From Astropecten irregularis (lineage: Eukaryota > Echinodermata > Asteroidea > Paxillosida > Astropectinidae): a stretch of 64,000 nt of DNA. The position numbers and the translations under genes are program-made. Positions 44,780-59,250 of this stretch are shown one piece after another (the stretch's first letter is position 1; every line of letters begins with the position of its first letter). Below the pieces are notes generated by a model that searched no databases, was not told where the DNA came from, and saw only the letters and a list, made by a program, of their open reading frames with translations. The stretch is taken from the NCBI GenBank assembly GCA_963971285.1, contig OZ020257.1:10244602-10308601 (forward strand), given 5' to 3'.

Positions 44780-45942
44780 GTACGTAAGCATCCTCAACAA
44801 GCATATCGAGATTTCTTATTTTTAACATTAGGCAGAAGTGTATCCTTATCATTAAGAAAAGCAAAATACCGGACATGTTTTGTATTTCAACATGAGAACT
44901 AGTGTACAAAGGTAAATCCATTTTTCTCAGACGGTACACTCACATGTTTGTTGTTATACTAACACTTGAAAACCGTGGCACTCACAAGTCAGTCATTAGC
45001 ACACATTGCACAGAATAATTATGGAGTGTGATTATATTTCTAAATGATTTCTCGACGTGTCAAGTTTTGCACGTGCCATGAATAATGGACACGCCGTGGC
45101 CTCTTCGTCACTGTGCATACACACAGTAGTCATATTGAGTCATAATAATGAGTAATTATTCCATATACTACGCGTATTCGCATCCATGGGCGCAATGTTC
45201 ATCGTAGAAAACTGAGAAATCTTCGCTATATACCAGCCCGCTTTTGCAACAGGCAAACCACTTGATATTCACCAAACATTATTGCTATCGTTAATGTTCG
45301 GGATAACCTTAAATTGCCTGATATCAGTTGAAGGCAAGTGAAACTCACAGGCAACTAATAGGCACAGTGCTATGCAGGCAGATAAAACGCATTGACTAGA
45401 TTACACATGATGGATGAAGTGACCGGAAGATGTACATAGCCAAATCCTGCACAGCTCCTCTGAAATTGGTTTCTTAGACATATTTATCTGTGAATTTCTT
45501 AACAAAATGAAAAGGAATGAAAATTAAATGAAAGGAAGAATACATTCCCACGTTACAGTATTTTCAGGCATAGATTAACAGATTAATGGTGGTACAGATT
45601 CGCCTTTGAAATTGACATACCAAGTGTTGAGTATACCATGCAGTATTTGTATATCAATGCACTCCGAGGTATATGACTGGATGTTGCTTAACCAAAGGTT
45701 CTATTGAGCACTGACGAATTAAGATGAAATAATAATATGTACTTTGATCCATCGCACCTGGTTTTCTTAGGGCTATCCTTCAATCGACACATGCAGGGGA
45801 AAATATAAAGACAACCTTGCCGATTTCAACGGTGATTCATCTCATAATTATAAGGCTTGTTGTACATGTCGGGAGACAATCAATAGTTTTGGTCAACGTT
45901 TGACTAATTTCTGTAAAATAAATAAGTAGCGGATTTCAGTCC

Positions 45943-46353
45943 TTAAAGGTAGTATCATATTTTGCAAAGTATCTGTGAACATTTCTGTTTTAGTGTCTTA
46001 CCGGCAAAGCTTTGGTAAGACACTAAAACAGAAATTTTCACAGATGTACGTATAACTTACAGGGTATGAAGATGGTGGTGGTAGAAACATACCGTTAACA
46101 TTTTTCCGCCTGAAATGGTGCATTTATCCAGAAAGTAGTAAAACAACGACCGAAAATATGTTTGATCTTTTAAAAGATCAAAAATAAAAGAGAAACGACT
46201 TAATACTGTTGCCCTTTTTCACTGTTTTCTCAAAAAGTGGGCACCTTATGGGACTAAAATTTTCACAGATGACTATTTCTGTATCGTCCTTGATATTTTT
46301 TCCCATGAATCTGTATTTCCTTGACAAAAAACAAAGTATGATATTACCTTTAA
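45943..46353 (+). mobile_element. Family A MITE with rearranged left end
   Basis: The left terminus is followed by a short inverted copy of its own subterminal sequence (GAACATTTCTGTTTTAGTG then CACTAAAACAGAAATTTTC), after which the element is complete to TTAA at 46350-46353. Confidence 0.8.
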
Positions 46354-48356
46354 CTTCAAGGGGAGGTGTCTAACCAAATAATCCTTAAACTGTATAAGTC
46401 TTAGGGAAGCATATGCGACCATTCTTTTCTTTTTTTATCTTGTCAATGTAGTGTAGGGCTTTCAAAGCATTTGACGTTTGTTTCGTTTCCATTGCGTCTT
46501 GGCCTTTAGCTTATCAAAGCTCATCAAAATGAATCGATGCGAAGATGAAACGGTCTGGAAACGCACTTATGAAAACCGGCTCTAGAAGTATAGTATGGCA
46601 GGGCCCGTTGAGCGTCCAATTTCAGCACAAGATATGATAAATGCACAGTTGGCTCATGTAATAAGATTTGACGTGCCAGCAACAAGATACACCTGCTGCT
46701 TATGACGTCATGTCTGTAAATAAAAGTCTGAACATCTCATGCATGAGTGCAGGATAAATTAAGTTCTGGTTAGGGTGGAGGCAGATCACACCAAATGTTC
46801 CGTTCTCTGTATATAGCAATTTAATTAGTATATGAACAGTACGGGGCTATAAATAGACTCAAATCTAAGGTAGTTCTCAGCATTCAAAAACAAAATTCAA
46901 CAAAATGGATACAACAAATGGACAATGGGCGGTTAATATGTTGAAATGTCATATTGTGTTTGTTGCTGTAGTACAAATCTAATTCATAAGTTAATTGTAA
47001 TCTTTCCAAATTAATAAGCCTAGCTCAAATCGGCTTTAACACAATAAACAGAAACTTAATCCTCCATTGAATTTCTTCTTTTAGCCAGGCGTATATCTGC
47101 ATGGCTAGAGTTTAATACGATGGCTGAACGTATTAAACTGTTATCCCTGGCTCATGTATATGGTTGGCTGGAATATTGAGTTTGTTTAATGGAATAAGCC
47201 TTATGACTGTGCCAAGATTGCAGGCCAAGTGGAATCAGGCTGACTTGTTATTCGATTTACTTTCAAATTAATTCAAATGATTATAGGCAAATGTTGAAAA
47301 TATTATATTATAAAATATACGACAGAACAGATTTGATGATTCTGCGATAAGCATGCGATATTCATAAGGAATAATGCCCTTACACTACTGTTAATTAATA
47401 TTTTATGCTTGAAAGGGTTTACATCTGTAGTTCTGGTTTTGTTGTGAATGTACAATGGTGTTGTGTTATTTCATGGAGATCAGTACAAGCATTGTTTAAA
47501 TTCACTATATTTGACAACTGTGTTGAACGTTTCGTCCGGAAATTTGATTATGTCGCTGGTATCAATTAAAATAAATGAACCATTTTATGACACGAACTTG
47601 AAGAGTTTGTTTTAACTGACGTGCATAGACGACCAATGAGACGCGTTGAACACACACAAGTGAAATGTTTTATGACAATAACAGAGGAACGTACAGTTCG
47701 TGTGAAATCCATTCAAAAAAATGTAACTGTGTAAATGCACCGTGCAGGCATAGTTTGTTTCAAATTTCAATACTTGAAAAATGATAATGTGTAAATTGTT
47801 TCCTAAATATCAAGGCCGCTGAATTACATAGTATGCTTATATAATTAAATGTCTACACTCACAGTCATTAATGCTCAGTGTTGGTTTCTGTTCTCAGAGA
47901 TTAAAATGTAGTATGTCACTAATTGAGAGAGGGAATGACAAAGCGGATTGGAAATCAAATCCATTCTAATTGGAAGATTCTTCAGTCCACTTCTCGTCCC
48001 TAAAATCAACCTACATGTAATGTATGAAAATACACAGCATTATATGCCTTTGTCTGTATGTTATTGCATCACGGAAAAACCATGTTATTACTGAGGGAAA
48101 GGAATAGGCCGCGCTGATGAATATAGAACAATATTTCATTTTCTTACAATGTCCAACAACATCCACAAAATAGTCTGGCCTTATTGAAAAGGATGAAGTT
48201 ACATTTGTTTTAACCTCAAACCCCGGATAATGAGCAAATTTGGAAAATAAATAAACAGATATGCTGGAATGAAAACGACGTTGAAATCTGCTGGATCGAG
48301 TGACACAGATGCGATGTAAAAGAGGATTATGTGCAATTGTGTAATGTGACACTGTA
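46354..48356. other. No gene or repeat recognised
   Basis: AT-rich unique-looking sequence. Confidence 0.5.
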
Positions 48357-48814
48357 CAGGGTGTCCCCACCCCAAAAAAACCCCAAAACGCAACACTTGT
48401 GTCGAGAACTATTATATGAAAATTAAACTTTTTCTCACTTCAATTGGATTCAGATTTGTGATACAGCTATATATGTCTTGGCTATCACCATGTAGAAATT
48501 TAGCAAAATTGGACTAGAATTGAGTAAAAAAACTAAGACTAAATTACCCAAACCTGAAAACCCAATTTTCATCTTTCTTTCATACACATTATGTGTGTAT
48601 TGACCAATATGTGTGTGTTTTCCTTGCAAATTTGTTTTTAAGGTGTACTCTTTCAATTGGTCATATTTTCGCTAATTTCATCCCGATTTTGCTTAAATTC
48701 TACATGGTTATAGCCAAGACATGGTTGTATCACATATCTAAATCTTGTGATAAACAGTTTAATTTTAACATAATGGGTCCCGACACAGTGTTGCGTTTTT
48801 TCTGGAACACCCTG
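48357..48814. mobile_element. Family F fold-back MITE (Tc1/mariner-like ends)
   Basis: CAGGGTGTCCCC at the left and GGAACACCCTG at the right, each next to TA. Arms hold GTCTTGGCTATCACCATG and its inverse, so the whole is self-complementary around 48570. Confidence 0.82.
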
Positions 48815-50225
48815 TATAATATGAACGTCCGATTCCAAATACACTGTAATATCATGTTAAAGCAAACGAATCTTCAATATGTTGATGCATATCTAACGTT
48901 GGTGTCGATATTATAGTTACGCTTGGAACCGTCAGACGTTGCACTCATGTTTGAGACGAATGACGTAATGACGTGGAAGCTATGTCGCCACATAGTAGTG
49001 GATGAACGCATTACCACAGTGTGTATGATGGTAGAACTGTAGTCAACCATGGTAAATTAAAGTTCGCCGAATCGTTATTTTTACTCAGGGCTATGATGCA
49101 TAACACACCAACCGGTCAATAATCCAACGTGCCTGTTAAATTCGACGTTCCAAAGTGTACGGAGCGCTCACTGTCTTCTTGAAATTTCATTATACAAAAA
49201 TTTAATTACAGGGTATCAGAATTCTTCAGGCGAATGCCGCTCAATAACCAATCATGTCTTTCGATCGTGTTCTTTTCGTCTGTTCGTGTATACTAAGCTC
49301 ACATTACACGTGGTCTGACGTGGCATAGGCCTGTATCTAAAGCCGCTCCATAATCCATCAATCAAATCCAATTGCCTAGCATTCTCTAGTCTATACCATT
49401 CCCACCATGTTGGCTCCCGTACATGCTGAGAATATCTGAATTAATTATTTGTTTTGTAATACAACGGCGGAAAATACACATTGGCGAAAGCCAAAGCAGG
49501 TGCCCGATTAGTCACCTTCAGGGTACATGTAATATCCCCAGACATACAGCGCCTGTAATGGCCATGAGTCTATAGGTGATTCCACTCCTCGTTATGGCTG
49601 CTTTCTCAGATCAATTTATGGATGGTCATGTTGTTTCTTGTCTTCATGGGAGAATTTGGTATTAGAAACACTGATCGGCAACATATTCAAGGATTACGGT
49701 GCATCAGGAAAACACCTGTTTCCTTGAAAAACAATATATTTCCCCTGCATGTGTCGGATTATTACATACATTATGATCCAACATGTTTGCTCTGTCCAAT
49801 ACAGACGCATAACATCCATATAACATCAAGAATTTCACATGGATTGGCTCATTATTAGTGCAAATAAACCATTACAATGGAAAATCACTAATGAGGATCC
49901 AATGATATGAGAAATCAGTTGGATTTGGACAGGAATCTCCTTGCATGATACCTGTGCCGTCCAAAGGCAACACCTTCCTCGTCTTAGACAACACCAGGCA
50001 CAATATCATAATAAGATGAAGAACAACAACAGGTTAAATTGCAATCATGCAAAATAAAAGACGCACTATTGTGGGATACGTGCTTAATTGGACCACAGGT
50101 GTCAGCTAAGAAACTACAAGTGATGTTTGAAGGATTTTGATACGACCCATAGCAGACGAACACAAGTCGCCGCTTTAAGAATGCTAGGCGTGGTATGGAC
50201 CATGGTATCGCGGCTTACCATTATA

Positions 50226-50951
50226 CAGTGTCCCCCAAAACGATACCCATTTTCAAAAAGAAATTGAAAAAAAATTGTATGATTTCAGCGATTTGATTTT
50301 TAGTCTAATGGAATAAATATTTCCAAGGCCATGTTCTGACGAAATTTCAATGCAATCCATTCATGCATCACCGAGTAATTACTGATTGTCTGGAAAAGGT
50401 CCATTTCCTGCCATTACAATTGAGTGATAGTACCACTCGGTGGCCTAGCGGTATAGCATCTGCACTAGTAAGCAGGAGGTCGTGGTTTCGAATCCCACCT
50501 GAGCCAGCACGTGATTTTCTTTCACGTGCACTCACAAGCACTGAGTATATAGTGCTCATCCACGTCAGTTAAGGGCAAGCCCGATTGGCATATTATCTAT
50601 TTTCCCGCCCAAAATAATTTAATATTCATGAATAGTGGTCATCTTAACATTCTTAGTATAGTTTTGTGATCTGTAAATCTTCCCTCGACGTGGCCGGCCA
50701 CATTCACTACACATAGATCACCGTACTAAGATGACCACAACTGTCACTCGTTTCATTTGTAATGGCAGAAAAATTTATTTTTTCAGACAATCAGTAATTG
50801 CTTGGTGATGCATGAATGGATTGCATTGAAATGTGGTAAGAATTTACCCAGTAAGAGAGTGAATGCAACAGACAAAAAAATCAAATAGCTGATAATACAA
50901 TTTCTTTTCATAATTTTTTGAAAATGGGTATCGTTTTTGGGGGACACGCTG
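50226..50951. mobile_element. Family E fold-back MITE carrying a SINE
   Basis: CAGTGTCCCCCAAAACGATA at the left, inverse at the right (TATCGTTTTTGGGGGACACG), TA on both sides. The left arm is interrupted by a tRNA-derived insertion at about 50432-50630. Confidence 0.85.
50432..50630 (+). mobile_element. tRNA-derived SINE inside the family E MITE
   Basis: The head GGCCTAGCGGTATAGCATC (A box) and GGTTTCGAATCCCACC (B box) is followed by about 120 bases of non-tRNA body. The sister E copy at 61999 lacks it, which marks its approximate ends. Confidence 0.75.
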
Positions 50952-52651
50952 TATATGAACCAACATAATTTCCTTCAGGACGGTTCGGGTGACCCTTTAA
51001 ACTCAATAGCAATCCCAGAAATCCTATAAGTACCAGTTCTTCAACTTATACACACCTATACGAGTTTAGTACGATGGACTGCCATATTCCAGTCGATACT
51101 ATACAAATTCCAAAGTGACTATTGATCGAGTCTAGTACTTCCATCTAAAATACCAGCAGGTTTGAAAAGAGAACAAAATTCAACAGGTATGTATAAACTG
51201 ACCAAATACAGCTAGCACATTGTGAACGGTGAAAAACATAAACCCTGGTCAAGAGTGAGATCATTGTAGAGCTTGTGCAGAAAAAACCTAAATTCCTGTC
51301 AGCAGATAGGTTTTTTTTATTATCGAAATCAGTGTTGTGTGATAATTCGAACCATGAGTTTGCAGGCCCCAAACCCTAAAAAATAAAAATCAGTTCAGTA
51401 ATGACGTAAACATGTTTAGTGTACATCTTCACGGTTTTGACAAACGACAGTGTGAATGTGATGCAAATGATGGTGATATATTGGGAGTTTTTTAGTTCTT
51501 AATGTCGTCGTATCTTTACAGTGCAATCCAACAGCATCCAAGTTGTTCATCTCTGGCTGGTACGGACTTCCATGAATGCCGTTCCCGTTTATCCAGATGA
51601 AAAAGTAAAAATGTTTATCCATGGCTTGTCTCAAAAAACAAATAAGATGACTCAGTGAAAGTGAAAAAGCCACCAAATGTCAACGTATTGACCCCAGGAA
51701 GTCAACTTATTTTGTGATCTTGCCAAATTAAATCTGGACAAGTCGACTTTTACCATAAAATACATCGATTTGGCGAGATAAATTATAGGTGATATGACAC
51801 TTATGGAGCTCCGTAGAATCCTGCTTCAAGTGTTGCACGAACCCACAGAATAGTAGTTTTGGCTGTAGCGGCGTGTAGGGTCTACACCAGAGATTAAGGA
51901 CAATGTATTAGTTAAAACCCCAATGGCCAGTCCATTTGGTGTGTGCTGCTGTGGCCAACTGGCCATGGTGATGGCGGGAATTCTGAACCAAGCGACGCTC
52001 GTCATGTACCTGCCAATCGTGACTCGATGACGTTCATTATCATGGCAGAAGACAACAGTCTCCTTCCTTGCTATACCTTGTATATTTCCATATCGTATTT
52101 TATTTTTAAAAAAATCTAAATTTTTCAAAACAGATTTTCATCTTTATGATAGGCTTCCGGCCCACAAAGATAAGTGGCTTCTTCGGGTAGCGTGTTTCTT
52201 CATAAGAGCAAGGATTACTCTCAAGGACAAAAAAAAACTTTCAAGTTTGGTTGAATGATTCTGTACTCATCTAGTCGGAACATGACTGAGCACGAATCTT
52301 GCTCATAAAATCACGACGGTATATTGTGCAGCCTAGTCCTTGAGGGATACACGCTATGAATGCATGACTGTCCCTCCTTCCGAGTTGGCCATCTCTCGGT
52401 AAGTCCTCGTGGTCTATAATCAGAAGAATGATATTAAGAAGAATGAGATATCATTTGTACACAGACTGGGGTTGTATTCATGTGCACTTGTTATTAAAGA
52501 ACCATAGGCACAGGTATATATTCAAGCATTTTACGTCCGAATGCCGTTCAGGGCAACAACACAAAGATAGAAACATTGAACAACAAACAGAAAAGTAATA
52601 TACAAGAATATCCATCGGCTTTCAGGTTCATGGTTTCAGTCTAGTCCTATA

Positions 52652-53094
52652 CAGGACGTAAAAAACAATTTGTGCCGAGAACCATTATCATTACAATTAA
52701 ACTGTTTATCACTTCAAGATTCATTATGACACAGTCATGTCTTGGCTATCACCATGTAGAATTTGAGCAAGATTAGACTGAAATTGAGGGAAAACATTAA
52801 GACTGAATTACACAATTACCTCAAAACTCGTTTCATTTTTCTTACAATGCGTGTTATCCTCATTATCATAAAAATGCAAATCGTATTCTGGAATACTGTA
52901 AATTTGTTTTGAAAGAGTACTCTTTCAATTTGGTCAGTTTTCGTCAATTTCAGTCTGATTCTATTTAAATTGTACATGGTGATCGATAGCCAAGACATGG
53001 TTGTATCATATAACGGAATCTTAGTGATGAACAGTTTAATTTTAGCATCATGGTTCCCGACCCAAAGTGTTGGGGTTTCCTTTGGGACACGCTG
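52652..53094. mobile_element. Family F fold-back MITE, second copy
   Basis: CAGGACGTAAAAAAC at the left, TTTGGGACACGCTG at the right, TA on each side. Shares GTCTTGGCTATCACCATG with the 48 kb copy. Confidence 0.8.
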
Positions 53095-53104
53095 TATAAT
53101 GTTA

Positions 53105-53141
53105 ACAAAGAAAGAAAGAATAGAAAGAAAGAAAGAAAGAG
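53105..53141 (+). repeat. AAAG microsatellite
   Basis: Interrupted AAAGAAAG units just outside the right end of a family F MITE. Confidence 0.8.
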
Positions 53142-54557
53142 TCTCGTATATTAAAAACAATAACACAAAATGCAGGTACATGGGAATAAAACCCAGTGTG
53201 TTGGACCAATGCCAGAAAACGGCTCCATTGTTCATGTTGTTTTGTGGAATGATTCAATTCTGTTTTCCATTTTATCTGAATGTCTTTCAGTACTGAGCTC
53301 TTATTTTTCTAGGTTCTATCAACATAGTGGAGCTCCTTATATTCATACATCAATGTCAACATGATGGAGGAGTTTGTCGTTCAGTTCAGGTCACAGTCAA
53401 TGCTGAACATAGCAAGCAGTCATGTAGTCTGATCTACTCACCATTATAATTGCATGTGAATTCCACGTATGTGGCACATGCTCAGTTGAAATCTCCACTG
53501 TGGAAAAGAGGACATTAAAAGGGCACATTATGATTTATTGCATTGGATATAAAAATACCCTGACATTCTTTCCAATTTGTTTTTCTCTATGTTGTATATG
53601 ATTATTTTACTTTTCTTGTACAGATTATTTTTGTACCATAGGTGGAGTGATGTTAATGTGTACATTTTGTGTATAAACTTAAGAGCTGGTAGAGCTGTAT
53701 TTGATTAATATCAAAGAGGCTTTAGCTATACTGCTAGCCGTGTAGAATGGATACATTTAGAAACGTCTTCGGTATTTGAACAAAAGGTCGGTACATCCCT
53801 CCGTAGGTGGGTATTCGATATCTCCTGTAACATTCCTCTGATTAATGCGGCTATATTTGATAAGTTAATGCAATTATTATTATGTGATTGTCATAACCTT
53901 TTTAACGTATAGTTTGTGCATACTTGATTTTACCCATTGAAGTTATAGTGGGAAATGCCGACCATGAACTACACGAAATGAATTCCATGTTCCAAATATT
54001 GACGCTGTCGACATATTTTCTAAATGCTCAATTTCTTCCGAATTTCATCTACAATTAGAGTTGCCATGGATACACTGGGGAAATAGGGATTCGTATGATT
54101 AAAAAGGGATTGTTGATACATGTAGTTGGCATGTAGTTGGGATGATGTAGAATCCTGGCGGTAAAGTTCGGCAAAGCTTTCTATGGCTTAGATGTGTGCC
54201 GGTGCTAAGGCACCACACTGCCAATTGGTTTTGCATCAGGGAGAAATATACTCCATTCTTTCAGGACCTTTATCAAAGATGAAATACCTTCTATAAAAAG
54301 GTCCATATGGTGTGGAAACGTTATAAGGCCCTAGGCAGTTATGCATTTATAATTATCATGGATATTTTCGGTTCAGAAAGCTATATAGATAAATCGAGTT
54401 CACTCCTCATTGAGCAAAATCATGGAATCAAATTCAGATTTCATCTTGCAATGCTTCAAGTTTAACGTCTTGATTTCACTGTATGCTATAGACTCGGAAA
54501 AAAATACACATGCAGTTAATTACAAGAGAATTTGAAGTAGGAAATAACATCGCAACC

Positions 54558-54913
54558 TTAAAGGTACTATTAAACTTTGGTAGCAAACATAAATCTTCAC
54601 AGATTTACCTATAACTTACATGGATGGTGATGGTAGAAACATACCGGTAACACTGTTCTGCCTGTAATGCTGTATCCAGAAAAGGAATAAAACCAATGGC
54701 CGAAATAAATTTTGATCTTTAAAAGATAAAAAATATCGGTGAAAAGATTTTTTAAAAATACTGTGGCCGTTTTTCACTGTTTTCACAAAAAGGTGGGTAC
54801 CGTATGGGACTGAAAATTTCACAGATTGCTGTTACTGTATCTTGCTTGATAATTATGTTCGCCCACAAATCTGCATTTCTGTGACAAAAACCGAGGTATG
54901 ATATTACCTTTAA
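54558..54913 (+). mobile_element. Family A MITE
   Basis: TTAAAGGTACTATTAAAC to ATGATATTACCTTTAA. Complete but about as diverged as the 10 kb copy. Confidence 0.82.
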
Positions 54914-56167
54914 CATTTTCATCTGTATAGTGTATGAATGTGATGTATTTATGATTTCAAATGATTGAATTTATGAGTGCATTGCACAATTGGTTCTTTT
55001 TAAATATGTCTACTTACCGTTTCGAGCATTTCGTTCATTGCTTACCTTGCCACAGCATAAAACAGTTAATTTAGATAATGACATTGACATTGGTCGTTGT
55101 GTACCCAACCATGACACGCAACCACGACACATTGTCGCCTGTCACATTCCCTGTCTGACTGATCAAACGATGTGAAACTAACGCACTGGATCTGCTATAT
55201 ACGCATATGCTCATTGGCAACCTGTTTAAAGGCAGAATTAACATAGAACAATACGCTTAGATTGGCAGGATAAAGAAAGATGCAATAATTGGTCACGAGA
55301 AACGGAAAGGTGTTGAATTCTGCACATTGAAATCGGCTGGGCAGGGCTTTTGCCGCCTCTAACAGGACTGTTCAAGCGATGTAAGATTGGGTTCAGTTTA
55401 ATTCATGACCACCTGTGCATATAAAACATCACCTTGTAGGTCCATTAACCTCACGTTTATATCGTTAGTCATTAAAGTGCTCTGAATCGTTTTGCTGTTA
55501 TTAAAGGCAGGCTCTTCGTTCTTGCGTGTGGAAAATCCAATGTCTATTTTGAATTTAACTGTAATTGTTATATTTGTGTATTCCCTAATTCATGAGGCTT
55601 CCATGAAATATTACACGCAGTTATCATGCGAGTAGTTTAAAATGCGTTATAGAATTGGTAGAGAAGATTATATTTGCATTTGGAAAAGGTCACCCGTAAC
55701 CAGTTTGATGATCATGGCAAGCGGCTGAGATTCAAAAGATCAACGCAAATTTACGTATAAGAATGATGTGGGAAAATATGCATTATTATGAAGGGGATTT
55801 AATCTGTCAGTTAACATTTCTCCCATGCACTGGCATGACTTCTTCTGGTGGCTAAAGCATACTGCGAAATGTGTTTGTACCTACCAAGACTATGGTTGGG
55901 CCCGGCCCGTACATGGTAGTGTATGGTGTTACAATATAATATACAACACATTTGTCCATGGAGTGACGAAGGGAATCCTTCCACCCTAAATCTTGACGTC
56001 GGCCGCCATCCAAATACTGAAAATGGCCCATCTTTGGTTTCCGCCGGTTAAATCTCTTTTGTGATTAAAAACAGAGCATGTACTTTGACACCAGCCCAAA
56101 ATACGACACCTATCAGTCATACCATTCCATTCCTTTAATAATTCTAAAGCGAACAGTTATTGTGCGT

Positions 56168-56526
56168 TTAAAAGTATAATACATGATTGGTAAAGGTCAA
56201 AGAACAGCACTGATACGTTGTCTAATCCAACATGTACATAAAATAACGCACCTGTGAAAATTTGAGTTCAATCGGACATCTGAGTCACAAGAAAATAGCG
56301 AAAAACCGTCTAAATTTTTCTTATAAAAATGGTTTTGATCATACCCCGAGATCAAAACTGTTTTCGGTCTTTTTTTTTACTAATTTCTGGATAAATACCC
56401 CATTTCAGGAGGAACTATTTTAATGGTAATATGTTTCTACCACCACCATCTTCATACCCTGAAAGTTATCCATAAATCTGTTAACATTTCTGTTTGGGTA
56501 TGTTACCAACCCTGTACTAACCTTTG
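56168..56526 (-). mobile_element. Family B MITE
   Basis: TTAAAAGTATAATACATG to ACCCTGTACTAACCTTTG; internal ATCGGACATCTGAGTCAC. Confidence 0.75.
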
Positions 56527-58104
56527 AAGCAATGTAATGATTTAACAAGTTGATTAATTGGCTAAAAACTGACAATAGATAGTGCAGCTGGTGTATTTTG
56601 TTGAATCACGTCACTGTCTTTCAGCTGGCTCGTGGCGAGAGCGTGTAGCGGCGCTTCGGCAGATCATTGCTCCTTTTTTTATTGACAGTGACCGCGGTGC
56701 AATCGATATAAGCTTTTTGCACAGAAGTGAGCAAAAGTGCAAAACTATGAGAATCGGCAGGGATTTCAATAACAGACTGGCGATGGTATTACCTTTAGTC
56801 TTACTTCTGTCAATATAAAGTTTCCTTTATTTCTGCGCTATTTTGATCTACTTGCGGCGCCTATGCAATCATTTTCTTCGTCTTTGTTTCTGCACCTGAC
56901 GGCCTAGGGCCAAAGTGCAATTGCCGACACGTTCTTAATTACTACGATCCCTTGGGCCCAGATACTTCTCAAAGCCCACAAGGGCCCAAGATTTGCACAG
57001 ACTACAGCCGGGACATGTTGAAGACATGCCAGGAAATGTCAGACGAAACTCGGGGAATCTCGGAGGGATCGCTTTGAACAAACATGGCATCAGAAAAGGG
57101 CGTTCTTAAATCGAATATTGTTTTTATTGCATTAAGGAAGAAGCCTTCCTGCCCATGGCCAGGGAGCTGAGTAACAAACATAGCTTCTAGTCGGCGAATG
57201 GCGATATTTAAGAGCAGAATCGATGATTGTAGATAAACCAAGTATGGTGTAACCATCAACAGGCCTGCCAATCACTATAACATAATTATACATCTCTTTA
57301 GACACGCATACATGGCCAATTAACGATTTTATAACTACCGCAATATAACATGGCATCATCTATCCCGTAAACCATTAAATCATAATGTGTAGAATGTCGA
57401 GTGAATTGCACAGAAATACCAAGGGAGAAAGGAAAGGATATTGTTAGCTAATAATTGTTACACCCGAGGCGATGCCAGTCTATACACGAAGTAGCTATCA
57501 TGGCAATTACGTTGCACAATGTAAAACTACATAACGAGCAATCAGCGATTATTGTAACCAGCGGATAGAGCGGAAATTGATGTTATACGTGACTGTTATT
57601 GGCGAGTGCTCCAACCTTTTCATATGTCGTTTCGAGAGTTCTTCACATGCCAAGACTAGCAAGAAACGCATTAGGTGAAATTAAAGCACATGAGTTAAGT
57701 TACAGTACTTCTTACATCAAGGCTCGCTTTAAAGGTAAAGTACGCCTACAACAACGGTCATATTTTTTTTTAAAGAGAGCTTCCATTCCAGTAATTATTT
57801 TTTCTACATGAATATTGTTAACTAGCCTTTGAATTATTATTTTTGTAATCAAAATCCATCTGGATGTTTTGGACAAGACAACAAACAATGCTATATGTTT
57901 TACGCAATGTGTTTACACGTTCCGCTTGAATTTTGATTATTATAAATTGAAATCAGGCTTTAGAGGGAAATAATCATTCCACATGACGATTGTACGGAGA
58001 TCCACGAGATAAATTATGTGGTTATATCTGGATAAGTGGAAAATCATTCACACATAGGCCTAGACTTAATGTTTTTGGTCAATACAAATTCTGTATCATA
58101 TCTT

Positions 58105-58460
58105 TTAAGGAAATATCATACTTTGGATTCAGAAGTACAGATTCATGGGCACGAATATCAAGAAAGATGCAGTAAAAGTCATCTATGAAATACCCAGTTC
58201 TATACGGTGCCGACCTTTTGAAAAAACAATAAAAAAAAACGCCCACGGAATCTTTTCACCGTTATTTTTTATTTTTTAAAGATCAAAAATATGTTCGGTC
58301 GTTGCTTATACTAATTTCTTGATAAATACAGCATTTCAGGCGGAAACAATCTAACGGTATGTTTCTACCATCACCATCTTTATACCCTGCATGGAAGTTA
58401 TTGGTAAATCTGTGAAGATTTCTGTTTCGGTTTGATACCAAAGTATGATACTACCTTTAA
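58105..58460 (-). mobile_element. Family A MITE
   Basis: TTAAGGAAATATCATACT to GATACTACCTTTAA. Confidence 0.82.
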
Positions 58461-59155
58461 GCACAGAATGTATAGGAGGCCGATTTGGTCAAACAGGTTG
58501 AGGTTTTTGGTTATAAAAGGTTTAGAATATTGGCTTGGGCAAGGAGAAAACGCTTAAAATGCATAGAATACAAAATCAAATCATAAACCGTTCATTTTAA
58601 GGTCTTGAGATACATAGCAAAGCTGCAGCGTTTCTTCGGTTTCGACATGTTGCCCAATTTTTGTTTGTCGGCCTTAAAATGGCGGTAGCGAAATAATGCA
58701 TCCCAAGCCTATATAGCATCAAGTCAGTTCGTAAAGTCCCATAGAATAAGCAATCATTTTGGTTTCAACCCAACCCATCGCAAACCTATTATGGTCATTC
58801 TCGGCTCCAGCTCCGAATCCATCCATTCTAATGTAACAGGTATCAAATCGAGGCCCAAGTAATAATCTGTTTCGGTCAAGTAAACGTTTGAGCTTTAATG
58901 AAGAACCGCGCATAATAATTCGAAAACGCAGAATTATGTGTCTGAACCGAACCACTATTGTCATGCGCTATACGTGCTTTGTCAAGAATTGGGTTAGAAT
59001 ATTTTCTAAAAACATTCCCTGCTTTTAAGGCATCTAAGGCATAAAGGAAACATCAACATTGGAGACATTCAAACTTCGTTTAATTACAAATGCAGTTGTT
59101 GTTAGTAATGTTCCTTTATGGTCGCTTAATTACAATTGTATAGCGACTAGAAGAA

Positions 59156-59250
59156 AAATAACAGTGAAAATATACTTTGGCCGTTTTTTCACTGTTCTCT
59201 CAAAAAGTGGGCACCGTAAATCAAAAATCAAAGTTTGATTTTACCTTTAA
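59156..59250 (+). mobile_element. Family A MITE fragment
   Basis: Only the CACTGTTCTCTCAAAAAGTG block and the right end up to TTAA remain. Confidence 0.65.

Larger units (their letters stand above)
53142..58104. other. No gene recognised apart from MITEs
   Basis: Apart from the A and B copies, nothing coding stands out. Open stretches near 56582 and 57002 are short and unrecognised. Confidence 0.45.
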
